Assembly (NCBI RefSeq): GCF_028369295.1
Contig: NZ_JAQMYP010000005.1
Location: 124,001-188,000, forward strand
From: Streptomyces sp. HD
GTDB lineage: Bacteria; Actinomycetota; Actinomycetes; Streptomycetales; Streptomycetaceae
Direction: 5' to 3'
DNA length: 64,000 bases
In this document: piece after piece, positions 1-8,549 of the stretch
Layout: every line of letters begins with the position of its first letter
Position numbering within the stretch: position 1 is the first letter of the stretch
Notes under the pieces: model-generated
Database searches by the model: none
The model's input: the letters and a program-made list of their open reading frames with translations, nothing else
What the model was told of the DNA's origin: nothing
Made by a program: the position numbers and the translations under genes

Positions 1-1
1 G

Positions 2-322
2 GCGGCCTATGTCGACGGCGCCAACGTCTGGCAGCGGTTCCTGCGCATCGCGCTGCCGTCCGTGAAGGGGACCCTCGCCGTCGTCGCGATCTTCGCCTTC
101 ATGGGGGCCTGGGACGACTTCCTGTGGCCGCTGATCGTGCTGAGCGACCCGTCCAAGTTCACGCTGACCATCGGCCTCAACTATCTGCACGGCACCTTCG
201 CCAATGACGAACGCCTGGTCGCTGCCGGCACGATCATCGCCGTGGCGCCGCTGATCGCCCTCTTCGCCTGTCTCCAGCGGTACTTCTTCCGCGGCGTCGG
301 CGAGGGCGCCGTCAAGGGCTGA
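2..322 (+). CDS. Carbohydrate ABC transporter permease, MalG type (C-terminal part)
   Basis: The 5' end lies outside the window; the reading frame enters at base 2. The visible 106 residues open with an EAA-type loop (AAYVDGANVWQRFLRIALP), the cytoplasmic motif by which binding-protein-dependent permeases dock onto their ATPase. Two hydrophobic segments follow (around FAFMGAWDDFLWPLIVL and AAGTIIAVAPLIALFA), and the protein ends with the YFFRGVGEGAVKG tail typical of the MalG-like CUT1 subunit. It is the last transporter gene before three glycan-degrading enzymes on the same strand, so it probably imports an oligosaccharide released outside the cell. The substrate is inferred from this context only. 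Confidence 0.9.
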   Translation, partial: AAYVDGANVWQRFLRIALPSVKGTLAVVAIFAFMGAWDDFLWPLIVLSDPSKFTLTIGLNYLHGTFANDERLVAAGTIIAVAPLIALFACLQRYFFRGVGEGAVKG

Positions 323-368
323 CCGCTCGTCAAGGGCCGGACCCCGTACCTCCGTCACAAGGACACGC

Positions 369-1625
369 ATGCCTTCTGCCGTGCGCTTCGGCGTCAACTA
401 CACCCCGAGTGAAGGGTGGTTCCACCACTGGCTCGACTTCGACCTCGACTCCGTGCGTGCCGACCTCGACTCCATCGCGACGCTGGGCCTCGACCACGTA
501 CGGGTCTTCCCGCTGTGGCCGTACTTCCAGCCCAACCGCACCCTGATCCGGGAGCGAGCAGTCGAACAGCTGGTCCTGCTCGTGGACGCCGCCGCGGAAC
601 GCGGCCTCGACGTCAACGTGGACGGTCTGCAGGGCCACTTGAGCAGCTTCGACTTCCTGCCGGCCTGGACACGGACCTGGCACCGCCGGAACCTCTTCAC
701 CGACCCGGACGTCCTCGACGGCCAGGCCGCCTATCTGCGCACCCTCGCCGCCGCCCTGGCCGACCGGCCGGGCTTCCTCGGCATGACCCTCGGCAACGAG
801 GTCAACCAGTTCTCGGCCGACCCGCACCCCGACCCCGACCGCGCGACCGGGCAGGAGATCGACCGCTGGCTGTCGCGGATGCTCGCCGCCTGCGAGGAGG
901 GCGCCCCGGGACGACTGCATCTGCATGCCGAGTACGACGCGACCTGGTACCAGGACGACCAGCCGTTCACCCCCGCTCAGGCCGCCCGGCACGGCGCCCT
1001 CACAGCCGTGCACTCCTGGGTCTTCAACGGCACCGCCCAGCGCCACGGCCGTACCTCCGTCCCGAGCGAGCACCACGCCGCGTACCTCGTCGAGCTGAGC
1101 AAGGCCTGGGCCGGTGATCCGCATCGCCCCGTCTGGCTCCAGGAGGTCGGCGCGCCCGCGCCGCTGGTGCCGCCGGAGCACGCCGCCGCCTTCACCGAGG
1201 CGACCGTCGCGAACGCGGTGGACTGTCCCGACCTGTGGGGGATCACCTGGTGGTGCTCCCACGACGTGTCGCGTGAGCTGGCCGACTTCCCCCCACTCGA
1301 ATACGGGCTCGGCCTGTTGACCAACGACCGGAAGCCGAAGGACACGGCTCGCGTGCTGGCGCGGGCGGCCCAGGAGCCGTGGCAGGCACCCGCGCCGCGC
1401 ACGACGGCGCTGGTCGTCCCGGCCGATCCGGCCACCCGCTCGCGCTGCGCGCCGGGCGGCGCCGTCTTCGACGCCTTCTTCCGGCTGGTCGCCGACGGCG
1501 TCCGCCCCACCACCGTCCTCGACGTGCGCGCCGCCGACCAAGAACACCTCACCGCACGCGGCATCACCGAGGTCGTAGCTCCCGATCAGGTACTCCCCAC
1601 CCCACCAGGAGGCACCCGCTCGTGA
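369..1625 (+). CDS. GH5-like glycoside hydrolase, possible beta-mannosidase of N-glycan core
   Basis: This 418-residue protein has no signal peptide and looks like a cytoplasmic TIM-barrel glycosidase of the GH5/cellulase clan. The N-terminus FGVNYTPSEGW and the strand motif DHVRVFPLWPYFQPN fit the fold. Glu144 in LGNEVNQ is the likely acid/base and Glu259 in VWLQEVG the likely nucleophile. It is followed with a 4-base GTGA overlap by a GH85 gene and then a GH38 gene. In bifidobacterial N-glycan loci a GH5 subfamily 18 beta-mannosidase cleaves Man-beta-1,4-GlcNAc left after GH85 and GH38 action. The same role is inferred here; the subfamily was not verified. Confidence 0.75.
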   Translation: MPSAVRFGVNYTPSEGWFHHWLDFDLDSVRADLDSIATLGLDHVRVFPLWPYFQPNRTLIRERAVEQLVLLVDAAAERGLDVNVDGLQGHLSSFDFLPAWTRTWHRRNLFTDPDVLDGQAAYLRTLAAALADRPGFLGMTLGNEVNQFSADPHPDPDRATGQEIDRWLSRMLAACEEGAPGRLHLHAEYDATWYQDDQPFTPAQAARHGALTAVHSWVFNGTAQRHGRTSVPSEHHAAYLVELSKAWAGDPHRPVWLQEVGAPAPLVPPEHAAAFTEATVANAVDCPDLWGITWWCSHDVSRELADFPPLEYGLGLLTNDRKPKDTARVLARAAQEPWQAPAPRTTALVVPADPATRSRCAPGGAVFDAFFRLVADGVRPTTVLDVRAADQEHLTARGITEVVAPDQVLPTPPGGTRS

Positions 1626-3634
1626 ACCCCACCAGACGCACCGTCCTCATCGCCGGCGCCACGGCCGCGCTCCTGCCCTCGCCGCCGGCCTTCGGCGCTG
1701 CCAACAAGGCCAAGCCCAAGGCCGCCCTCCAGCCGTACGCCGCCTACTGGTACCCGGACACCCTGCCCTCCGGTACCCCCGGCACCGGTATCACCTGGCG
1801 CAGCCTGAAGTCCTGGCGCCCGGCCGACGACCCGGACCTCGCCTTCAACGCCTCGACCGTGCCGCTCGCCCCGCGCTTCACCCCGGCCGCGGTCAACGCC
1901 ACCGCCCGCGCGGGCCAGGCCCGTATCCAGTCCCTGGTGTCCTTCGGGCCCACCGCGAGCAACCCCTCCCAGGGCTCGGCCACCGCCGACTACTACGCCC
2001 TCACCCACTGGGCCTACATCGATGAGCTGGTGTTCTGGGGCGGCTCCTCCGGCGAGGGGCTGATCCTCGCGCCGAACGCGCCGATCGTGGACGCCGCCCA
2101 CCGCCACGGCGTGCCGGTCCTCGGCAACATCTTCCTGCCGCCCGTCGCCTACGGCGGGCAGTTGCGGTGGACGCGTGACCTGGTGCAGAAGGACACCGCC
2201 GGAAGGTATCCACTGGCGGAGCGGCTGGTCGCGGTGGCGGAGGCGTACGGGTTCGACGGGTGGTTCGTCAACGCTGAGACCGGCGGCGGGGACACCGCGC
2301 TGGGTGCGGACATGCTCGGGTTCATGCGGGAGTTGAAGACGCGGGCCCGGGGCAAGGGGCAGCGGGTCACCTGGTACGACTCGATGACCGTGAACGGGGC
2401 CGTGAGCTGGCAGGGGGCCCTCAACGCCCAGAACGAGGCGTTCTTCCAGGCCGCCGACGACATGTTCGTCGACTTCCGGTGGACGGCGGCGACGCTGGCG
2501 TCCTCGGCGCAGCGGGCCGGTCAACTGGGCCGCAACCGCTACGAGTTGTGGGCGGGTGTCGATGTCGAGGCCAACGGGTGGAACTCGTCCGTGAACTGGG
2601 ACGCCATCGTGCCGCGGGACCGGGCGCATGTGGTGTCGCTCGGCTTCTACCGGCCCGAGTGGACGCGGAACCACCTGCCGGCGGACGGGCGCGGCCCGGG
2701 GGACTTCCATGCCGCCGACGACCGGTTCTGGACCGGGCGTTCACTGGATCCCGCGCGCCCGGACGGCACGGACAGCTGGCGCGCCCCGGCGGTGTCCGTC
2801 GCCGATCGGTCGACGGTCACCTCCGTGCCGTTCGCGAGTGTGTTCAACACCGGGCACGGGCTGCGGTGGTACGAGGACGGGGAGGTGACGTCGGACGCGC
2901 CGTGGAACCACCTGGGGTTGCAGGACCGGCTGCCGTCCCGGCGCTGGGTCGTGCACACCGACGGGCAGCGGCCCACCGTGACCTTCGACTTCGAGGACGC
3001 TTGGTGCGGCGGCAGCAGCGTGCTCGTCGCCGGTGGGCTGCACCGGCCCGCGGTCCTGGACGTCTATGCGACGCGGTTGCCGATCACCGCCGACTCGGTC
3101 GTCGAGCTGACCCATCGGACCGACGCGGGCAGTGTGAACGTCGAGCTGGCGGTCGCCACCGCCGAGCCCACCACTCCGGGGGCGACACCGCCGTACACCT
3201 ATCTGCCGGTGAACCCGGGCGACGGCTGGCAGACCGTGGCTGTTCCGCTCAGCGGCCTGACCGGCACCGTGCGCGCCATCGGTGTCCGACTGACCGCCCC
3301 GGACGGCGGCCCCGTGCGGTGGCGGCTCGGCGGACTCGCGGTCCGCACCGCCCGGCACACGCCCGCCGCCCCCTCCGGCCTCCGCATCACCGGCGCCTCC
3401 GGCGGCGACCTCCGCTTCGCCTGGGCCCCCGCCCCCGGCGACGTACGCCACCACACCCTGCACCGCCTCCTCCCCGACGGCACCCGGCGCTTCCTCGGCG
3501 GTACCTGCCAGCCGGCCTACTTCGTCGCCGGTCTGCGGCCCGAACAGGGTGAACGGACGGCACGGTTCGAACTGCGCGCCGTAGGGGAGCTCTACACCAC
3601 GTCGGCCCCCGCGACCGTCACCCACACCTGGTAA
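1622..3634 (+). CDS. Secreted endo-beta-N-acetylglucosaminidase, GH85
   Basis: GH85 enzymes cut the chitobiose core of N-glycans and release the oligosaccharide from protein. The GTG at 1622 overlaps the upstream stop, is preceded by AGGAGG, and gives 670 residues. The N-terminus has a twin-arginine-like signal (TRRTVLIAG, a hydrophobic run, then AFGAA). The catalytic domain occupies roughly residues 40-400: PYAAYWYPD, LVFWGGSSGEG, and FDGWFVNAETGG, in which Asn217 and Glu219 match the family's substrate-assisted Asn-x-Glu pair. Residues from about 420 onward look like beta-sandwich and fibronectin-like accessory domains. It is the only clearly exported enzyme of the operon, so it should release the glycan outside the cell. 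Confidence 0.9.
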   Translation: MNPTRRTVLIAGATAALLPSPPAFGAANKAKPKAALQPYAAYWYPDTLPSGTPGTGITWRSLKSWRPADDPDLAFNASTVPLAPRFTPAAVNATARAGQARIQSLVSFGPTASNPSQGSATADYYALTHWAYIDELVFWGGSSGEGLILAPNAPIVDAAHRHGVPVLGNIFLPPVAYGGQLRWTRDLVQKDTAGRYPLAERLVAVAEAYGFDGWFVNAETGGGDTALGADMLGFMRELKTRARGKGQRVTWYDSMTVNGAVSWQGALNAQNEAFFQAADDMFVDFRWTAATLASSAQRAGQLGRNRYELWAGVDVEANGWNSSVNWDAIVPRDRAHVVSLGFYRPEWTRNHLPADGRGPGDFHAADDRFWTGRSLDPARPDGTDSWRAPAVSVADRSTVTSVPFASVFNTGHGLRWYEDGEVTSDAPWNHLGLQDRLPSRRWVVHTDGQRPTVTFDFEDAWCGGSSVLVAGGLHRPAVLDVYATRLPITADSVVELTHRTDAGSVNVELAVATAEPTTPGATPPYTYLPVNPGDGWQTVAVPLSGLTGTVRAIGVRLTAPDGGPVRWRLGGLAVRTARHTPAAPSGLRITGASGGDLRFAWAPAPGDVRHHTLHRLLPDGTRRFLGGTCQPAYFVAGLRPEQGERTARFELRAVGELYTTSAPATVTHTW

Positions 3635-3669
3635 CCACCCGCACCCGGACGACCTACGGAGTACCTCGC

Positions 3670-6600
3670 ATGCATGACGACCGCAGCCTGGTCGAAGCCC
3701 GTCTCAAGCGCGTCCTGGACGAGCGCGTCCGCCCCGCCGTGTACCCGGAGTCCGTGCCGCTGGAGGTGGCGGTGTGGCATGCGCCCGGCGAGCCGGTGCC
3801 GGTCGGCGAGGGGCTCGCCGCCGAGCCCGAGCCGATCGAGGTGGGCGCCCGCTGGGGTGCTCCCTGGGGCACCAGCTGGTTCCGGGTCACCGGGACCGTG
3901 CCCGAGGCGTGGGCCGGGCGGACGGTGGAGGCGCTGCTCGACCTCGGGTTCGACGAGAACATGCCCGGCTTCCAGTGCGAGGGCCTGGTGTACCGGCCGG
4001 ACGGCACGCCGGTGAAGGGCCTCAACCCGCGCAACCAGTGGGTCCGGGTCGGGGCTCCCGTCGAGGGCGGCGAGGAGGTGCGGCTGCACATCGAGGCCGC
4101 CTCCAACCCCGTCATCCTCGACTACCACCCCTTCCTGCCGACCCGGCTCGGCGACCAAGCGACCGCGGGCAGCGCACCGCAGTACACGCTCACCCGCATG
4201 GACCTCGCCGTCTTCGACGAGACGGTGTGGCAGCTCGTCCTCGACCTGGAGGTGCTCGGCGAGCTGATGGCCGAGCTGCCGGTGGAGTCGGCGCGCCGCT
4301 GGGACATCCTGCGGGCGGTCGAGAAGGCACTGGACGCCATCGACCTCCAGGACGTGAACGGGACGGCGGCGCAGGCACGGGTGCGACTGGAGACGGTCCT
4401 GTCCGAGCCGGCCGTGCCCTCCGCCCATCGCATCAGCGCCGTCGGCCACGCCCATATCGACTCGGCGTGGCTGTGGCCGCTGCGTGAGACGGTGCGCAAG
4501 GTGGCCCGTACGACGTCCAACATGACCGCGCTGCTGGACGACGAGCCGGAATTCGTGTTCGCGATGTCCCAGGCCCAGCAGTGGGCCTGGGTGAAGGAGC
4601 ACCGGCCCGAGGTGTGGGCGCGGGTGAAGAAGGCGGTCGCCGACGGGCGGTTCGTGCCGGCCGGCGGGATGTGGGTGGAGTCGGACACCAACATGCCCGG
4701 TTCGGAGGCGATGGCCCGGCAGTTCGTGCACGGCAAGCGGTTCTTCCTCGACGAGTTCGGCATCGAGAACGACGAGGCCTGGCTGCCCGACACCTTCGGC
4801 TTCGCCGCCGGACTGCCCCAGATCATCAAGGCGGCCGGCTCCAAGTGGCTGCTGACGCAGAAGATCTCCTGGTCGCAGACCAACAAGTTCCCGCACCACA
4901 CCTTCCGCTGGGAGGGGATCGACGGCACCCGGATCTTCACCCACTTTCCGCCCGTCGACACCTACAACTGCTCCATGAAGGGCAGCGAGATCGCCCACGC
5001 GGCCCGCAACTTCAAGGACAAGGGAGTCGCCCGGCACTCCCTCGCCCCCACCGGCTGGGGCGACGGAGGCGGCGGCACGACCCGCGAGATGGTCGGCAAG
5101 GCGGCACGGCTGCGCGACCTCGAAGGCTCCGCGACCGTCGTCTGGGAGAGCCCGGAGGAGTTCTTCAGGAAGGCCGAGGCCGAGTACCCCGACGCGCCCG
5201 TCTGGGTCGGCGAGCTCTACCTTGAACTCCATCGCGCCACCCTCACCAGCCAGGCGAAGACCAAGCAGGGCAACCGCCGCAGCGAACACCTCCTGCGCGA
5301 GGCGGAGCTGTGGGCCGCCACGGCCGCCGTGCGCACCGGATTCCCTTACCCGTACGAGGAGTTGGACCGCATCTGGAAGACGGTGCTGCTGCACCAGTTC
5401 CATGACATCCTGCCCGGCTCGTCCATCGCATGGGTACACCGGGAGGCCCGCGCGACCTACGAGCGCCTCGCCGGGGAACTCACCGCGATCATCGAGTCGG
5501 CCCAGCGGGCCCTGGCGGGCGAGGGCGGGACCGAGCTCGTCTTCAACGCCGCCCCGCACCCGCGCGAGGGCGTACCGGCGGGTGGTGCGCACACCCCGGT
5601 GACCGAAGGCCGGACGGCACGCACGGAACGTCCGGGCGGCGGCTTCGTCCTCGACAACGGCCTGCTGCGGATCGAGATCGACGCTCAGGGCCTGGTCGTC
5701 TCGGCCTACGACATCGATGCGGACCGCGAGACGATCGCCCCGGACCGGCGCGCGGGCCTCCTTCAGCTCCACCCCGACTTCCCGAACATGTGGGACGCCT
5801 GGGACGTGGACGAGTTCTACCGGCACACGGTCACCGACCTCACCGACGTGGACGAGATCGCCCCTGGCGACGACGAGGCGGCGGTGCGGATCGTGCGGTC
5901 CTTCGGCGCCTCGCGCGTCACCCAGCACCTCTCCCTCGCGGCGGGGGAGCGGCGGCTGCTGATCGACACGGAGGTCGACTGGCACGAGACGGAGAAGTTC
6001 CTGAAGCTGGCCTTCCCGCTCGACGTGCACGCGGAGCGGTACGCGTCCGAGACCCAGTTCGGGCACTTCTTCCGCCCCACGCACACCAACACCAGCTGGG
6101 AGGCGGCCAAGTTCGAGGCCTGCAACCACCGCTTCGTCCAGCTGGAGGAGCCGGGCTGGGGCGTCGCCGTCGTCAACGACTCGACGTACGGCCACGACGT
6201 GACCCGCACGGTCCGCACCGACGGCGACCACGGGACGACCACCACGGTCCGGGTCTCCCTCCTGCGCGCCCCGCGCTTCCCCGACCCCGAGACCGACCAG
6301 GGCGTCCACCGCTTCCGGCACGCCCTGGTGCCGGGCGCGGGCATCGCGGACGCGGTGCGCGAGGGCTGGCGGATCAATCTGCCGGAGCGCAGGGTCGCGG
6401 GCGCCCGTGAGGTGGCGCCGCTGGTGACCGTGGACCAGGACGCGGTCGTCGTCACCGCCGTCAAGCTGGCCGACGACGGCAGCGGGGACGTGGTGGTACG
6501 CCTCCACGAGGCATACGGCGGCCGGGCGCGCGCCACGCTGACCGCCGGCTTCGAGGTCGCGGACGTCACGGCGACGGATCTGCTGGAACGCCCGCTGCCC

Positions 6601-6693
6601 GAGACCCCGTCGTACGAAGGCGGTCGAGTCGCCCTGCGGCTGCGGCCGTTCGAACTGATGACCTTGCGGCTGCGGCGGGCCGAGGCCCACTGA
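3670..6693 (+). CDS. Alpha-mannosidase, GH38
   Basis: This 1007-residue protein is the usual length for a GH38 zinc-dependent retaining alpha-mannosidase and has no signal peptide, so it probably works in the cytoplasm. HAHIDSAWLWP places metal ligands at His260 and Asp264. Asp374 in WLPDTFGF is the expected nucleophile. HQFHDILPGSS is the second conserved histidine region of the family, and a long beta-rich C-terminus follows. It starts 35 bases after the GH85 stop and ends the operon. It would remove alpha-mannoses from imported high-mannose glycans. A strong hydrolase assignment is supported; linkage specificity is not visible. Confidence 0.92.
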   Translation: MHDDRSLVEARLKRVLDERVRPAVYPESVPLEVAVWHAPGEPVPVGEGLAAEPEPIEVGARWGAPWGTSWFRVTGTVPEAWAGRTVEALLDLGFDENMPGFQCEGLVYRPDGTPVKGLNPRNQWVRVGAPVEGGEEVRLHIEAASNPVILDYHPFLPTRLGDQATAGSAPQYTLTRMDLAVFDETVWQLVLDLEVLGELMAELPVESARRWDILRAVEKALDAIDLQDVNGTAAQARVRLETVLSEPAVPSAHRISAVGHAHIDSAWLWPLRETVRKVARTTSNMTALLDDEPEFVFAMSQAQQWAWVKEHRPEVWARVKKAVADGRFVPAGGMWVESDTNMPGSEAMARQFVHGKRFFLDEFGIENDEAWLPDTFGFAAGLPQIIKAAGSKWLLTQKISWSQTNKFPHHTFRWEGIDGTRIFTHFPPVDTYNCSMKGSEIAHAARNFKDKGVARHSLAPTGWGDGGGGTTREMVGKAARLRDLEGSATVVWESPEEFFRKAEAEYPDAPVWVGELYLELHRATLTSQAKTKQGNRRSEHLLREAELWAATAAVRTGFPYPYEELDRIWKTVLLHQFHDILPGSSIAWVHREARATYERLAGELTAIIESAQRALAGEGGTELVFNAAPHPREGVPAGGAHTPVTEGRTARTERPGGGFVLDNGLLRIEIDAQGLVVSAYDIDADRETIAPDRRAGLLQLHPDFPNMWDAWDVDEFYRHTVTDLTDVDEIAPGDDEAAVRIVRSFGASRVTQHLSLAAGERRLLIDTEVDWHETEKFLKLAFPLDVHAERYASETQFGHFFRPTHTNTSWEAAKFEACNHRFVQLEEPGWGVAVVNDSTYGHDVTRTVRTDGDHGTTTTVRVSLLRAPRFPDPETDQGVHRFRHALVPGAGIADAVREGWRINLPERRVAGAREVAPLVTVDQDAVVVTAVKLADDGSGDVVVRLHEAYGGRARATLTAGFEVADVTATDLLERPLPETPSYEGGRVALRLRPFELMTLRLRRAEAH

Positions 6694-6774
6694 GGGTGAA
6701 TTACGGAGCGTTTGTCGCGTAGTGGCGGGCAACTGGTCTCACACTCAAAGGGGTTGGCGTTCTACCAGCGCCTT

Positions 6775-6779
6775 GGAGG
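6775..6779 (+). promoter_or_regulatory. Shine-Dalgarno GGAGG fixing a TTG start
   Basis: GGAGG at this position is followed after five bases (CAACC) by TTG at 6785. The first residues from there (MKLVTRDQLGWP) match the usual beginning of this amidase family, whereas in-frame starts further upstream add an unrelated low-quality extension. Confidence 0.75.
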
Positions 6780-6784
6780 CAACC

Positions 6785-7600
6785 TTGAAGCTCGTCACGC
6801 GCGACCAGCTCGGCTGGCCCGCATCAGCCGCACCGACACAGACCTCGACCCAGGGCGTGAAGGTGCACTACGAAGGCACGACGGTCAGCGTCGAACTCCT
6901 CGACGACCATGACCTCTGCATCGCCGAATGGAAGGCGATCCGGGTAACCCATCTCGCCGACAAGAAGCAGAACTACTCCGACATCGCCTACAACTACGGC
7001 GCCTGCCCGCACGGTTACCTCCTGGAGGGCCGCGGCCTCGGCAAGCGCACCGGCGCGAACGGCAACCAGCCCCTCAACCGCGGGCACTACGCGATCCTCG
7101 GCCTGGTCGGCGACGAGGGGCTGACCCAGCCGACGGACGCCATGCTGGACGCGATCCGCGACGGCATCGAGCTGCTGCGCCGCCACGGTGCCGGCGAAGA
7201 GATCAAGGGGCACCGGGACGGCCTGGCCACGGAGTGCCCGGGGGAGCACCTGTACGCCTGGGTGAAGAAGGGCGCCCCGCGGCCCGGTGGCTCGACCCCC
7301 GTTCCCGGCCCGCGGACGGTGGTCGATGTGTCGAAGCTGGTCGCCGCGGCCCTGCATGATCCGGCCAAGGCGGGCACGCCGGTGTCGTACCCGGGCGTGA
7401 AGACCGTGGAGAAGGCGCTCGTCGCCGAGGGCCTCCTCGAATCGAGGTTCGCGGACGGCCACTTCGGAACGACGACCGTCAAGGCGTATGCCGCCTGGCA
7501 GCGCCACTGCGGTTTCAGCGGCGACGACGCCAACGGCATCCCCGGCCAGAGGTCACTGGAGAAGCTCGGACGGGAACACGGCTTCGACGTGAAGGCCTAG
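6785..7600 (+). CDS. N-acetylmuramoyl-L-alanine amidase-like protein with C-terminal binding domain
   Basis: The TTG start gives 271 residues. The first 175 residues form a PGRP/Amidase_2-like domain. Candidate zinc ligands are the histidine in VKVHYEG, the histidine in KGHRDGLATECPG and the cysteine in the same motif. ACPHGYLLEGRGLGKRTGANG and NRGHYAILGLVG are conserved core segments. The last 80 residues (VSYPGVKTVEKALVAEGLL to GIPGQRSLEKLG) look like a peptidoglycan-binding domain. No signal peptide is visible, as in phage endolysin-like relatives. It would cleave the bond between MurNAc and the stem peptide. It follows the mannosidase by 91 bases, but functional linkage is unlikely. Confidence 0.75.
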   Translation: MKLVTRDQLGWPASAAPTQTSTQGVKVHYEGTTVSVELLDDHDLCIAEWKAIRVTHLADKKQNYSDIAYNYGACPHGYLLEGRGLGKRTGANGNQPLNRGHYAILGLVGDEGLTQPTDAMLDAIRDGIELLRRHGAGEEIKGHRDGLATECPGEHLYAWVKKGAPRPGGSTPVPGPRTVVDVSKLVAAALHDPAKAGTPVSYPGVKTVEKALVAEGLLESRFADGHFGTTTVKAYAAWQRHCGFSGDDANGIPGQRSLEKLGREHGFDVKA

Positions 7601-7611
7601 TCCGGTCATGA

Positions 7612-7649
7612 GGCCGTTCCCCTCGCACGGGAGGTGAGGGGGAACGGCC
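7612..7649. terminator. Bidirectional hairpin terminator between convergent genes
   Basis: Arms GGCCGTTCCCCTC (7612-7624) and GAGGGGGAACGGCC (7636-7649) pair with a single extra G. The hairpin lies between the amidase stop and the stop of the convergent FadR-type regulator. Confidence 0.75.
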
Positions 7650-7663
7650 CTCGGCGTTGGCGG

Positions 7664-8374
7664 TCAGCCGCCGCCGAGCTGTGCCCGCAGCCACTCCTCC
7701 ACCTCGCCCACGTGCGCCGCCGCTGCGGCTCGGGCCGCCTCCGGGTCGCGGGCGACCAGGGCGCGGTGGATCGCGGCGTGTTCGCGTCGGGTGCGGGCGA
7801 AGGCGCCCTCCTCCTGGTAGCCGCGCCAGACGCGCGCGCGAAAGGTGCGGGAGGACAGGCCCTCCAGGATCGCGGCCATGGTGTCGTTGCCGGCGGCGCT
7901 CGCGATCACGCGGTGGAAGGCCAGGTCGTGGGCGAGGATCTCCTCGGGGTCGTCCGTGGCGTTCATCGCCGTGAGGTGTTTCTCGACCTCCGCGAGCTGG
8001 TCCGCAGTGATCCGCGCCGCCGCCAGGGCCGTCGCCGTCGACTCCAGGATGCGCCGCACCTCCAGCAGCTCCACCAGCCGCGGGCCCCGTGACAGATCGG
8101 CCACCACGCCGAACGTCTCCAGCAGGTCGCCCGCCTCCAGCTGGGTGACGTAGATGCCCGAACCGTGCCTGGCCTCCAGTACCCCCAGCACCGTCAGCGC
8201 GCGGATCGCCTCCCGCATCGAGCTGCGGGAGATGCCCAGCTGCGCCGCCAGATCCCGCTCGGTCGGCAGCCGCTGCCCCGGCTCAAGGCGGCCCTCCGCG
8301 ATCATCGCCTTGATCTGCTCGATGGCGCGCTGCGTCACGGTGCCCTTCTGCGGGGCTGTCTCGTCCACGTTCAC
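7664..8374 (-). CDS. FadR-subfamily GntR transcriptional regulator (FCD domain)
   Basis: The protein has 236 residues. Residues 12-80 form a winged helix-turn-helix (TQRAIEQIKAMIAEG, LPTERDLAAQLGISRSSMREAIRAL, HGSGIYV). Residues 95-230 form an all-helical FCD ligand domain with the metal-binding pattern seen in LAHDLAFHRVI, AGND and REHAAIHRAL. It is divergent from the L-fucose operon across a 175-base region that carries two matching TGGTC-type palindromes. It is therefore the likely local repressor, released by a sugar-acid intermediate such as L-fuconate or its dehydration product; that ligand is inferred. Confidence 0.92.
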   Translation of the reverse strand: MNVDETAPQKGTVTQRAIEQIKAMIAEGRLEPGQRLPTERDLAAQLGISRSSMREAIRALTVLGVLEARHGSGIYVTQLEAGDLLETFGVVADLSRGPRLVELLEVRRILESTATALAAARITADQLAEVEKHLTAMNATDDPEEILAHDLAFHRVIASAAGNDTMAAILEGLSSRTFRARVWRGYQEEGAFARTRREHAAIHRALVARDPEAARAAAAAHVGEVEEWLRAQLGGG

Positions 8375-8417
8375 GCCATTCCTCCTGTCACCGGTGCGCG
8401 CAGTCTAACCAGCGAGG

Positions 8418-8428
8418 TGGTCCGACCA
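8418..8428. promoter_or_regulatory. FadR-type operator TGGTCCGACCA
   Basis: This is a perfect 11-base palindrome, TGGTC-C-GACCA. It lies 44 bases upstream of the regulator start and has the TGGTC-N-GACCA form recognised by FadR-family proteins, so autoregulation of the regulator is likely. Confidence 0.7.
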
Positions 8429-8481
8429 ATACAGTCGCGATGCCGGAAAATCTGCCGCTGGAGGGTGTTCTTCCTCGGAAG

Positions 8482-8492
8482 TGGTCTGATAA
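8482..8492. promoter_or_regulatory. Second, degenerate FadR-type operator overlapping the operon promoter
   Basis: TGGTCTGATAA keeps the left half of the palindrome at 8418-8428 and part of the right half. It overlaps TAAATAT, a possible -10 element, 58 bases before the first structural gene of the L-fucose operon. Binding here would block transcription. Confidence 0.5.
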
Positions 8493-8549
8493 ATATGCGG
8501 GCATCTGCTCGAACCAAGTGCTCGAACACGCTCAACGAGGAGCCGCCAG

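Noticed and set aside
3592..6732. A 1046-codon open frame on the minus strand opposite the GH38 gene
   Set aside because: Its protein is Arg/Gly/Val-rich with no recognisable domain. It is the mirror of codon-biased GC-rich coding sequence; the plus-strand frame carries all GH38 motifs.
6730..6745. ACTGGTCTCACACT resembling half of a DasR (dre) site before the amidase gene
   Set aside because: Only the left half ACTGGTCT fits; the right half lacks AGACCAGT. One half-site is expected by chance.
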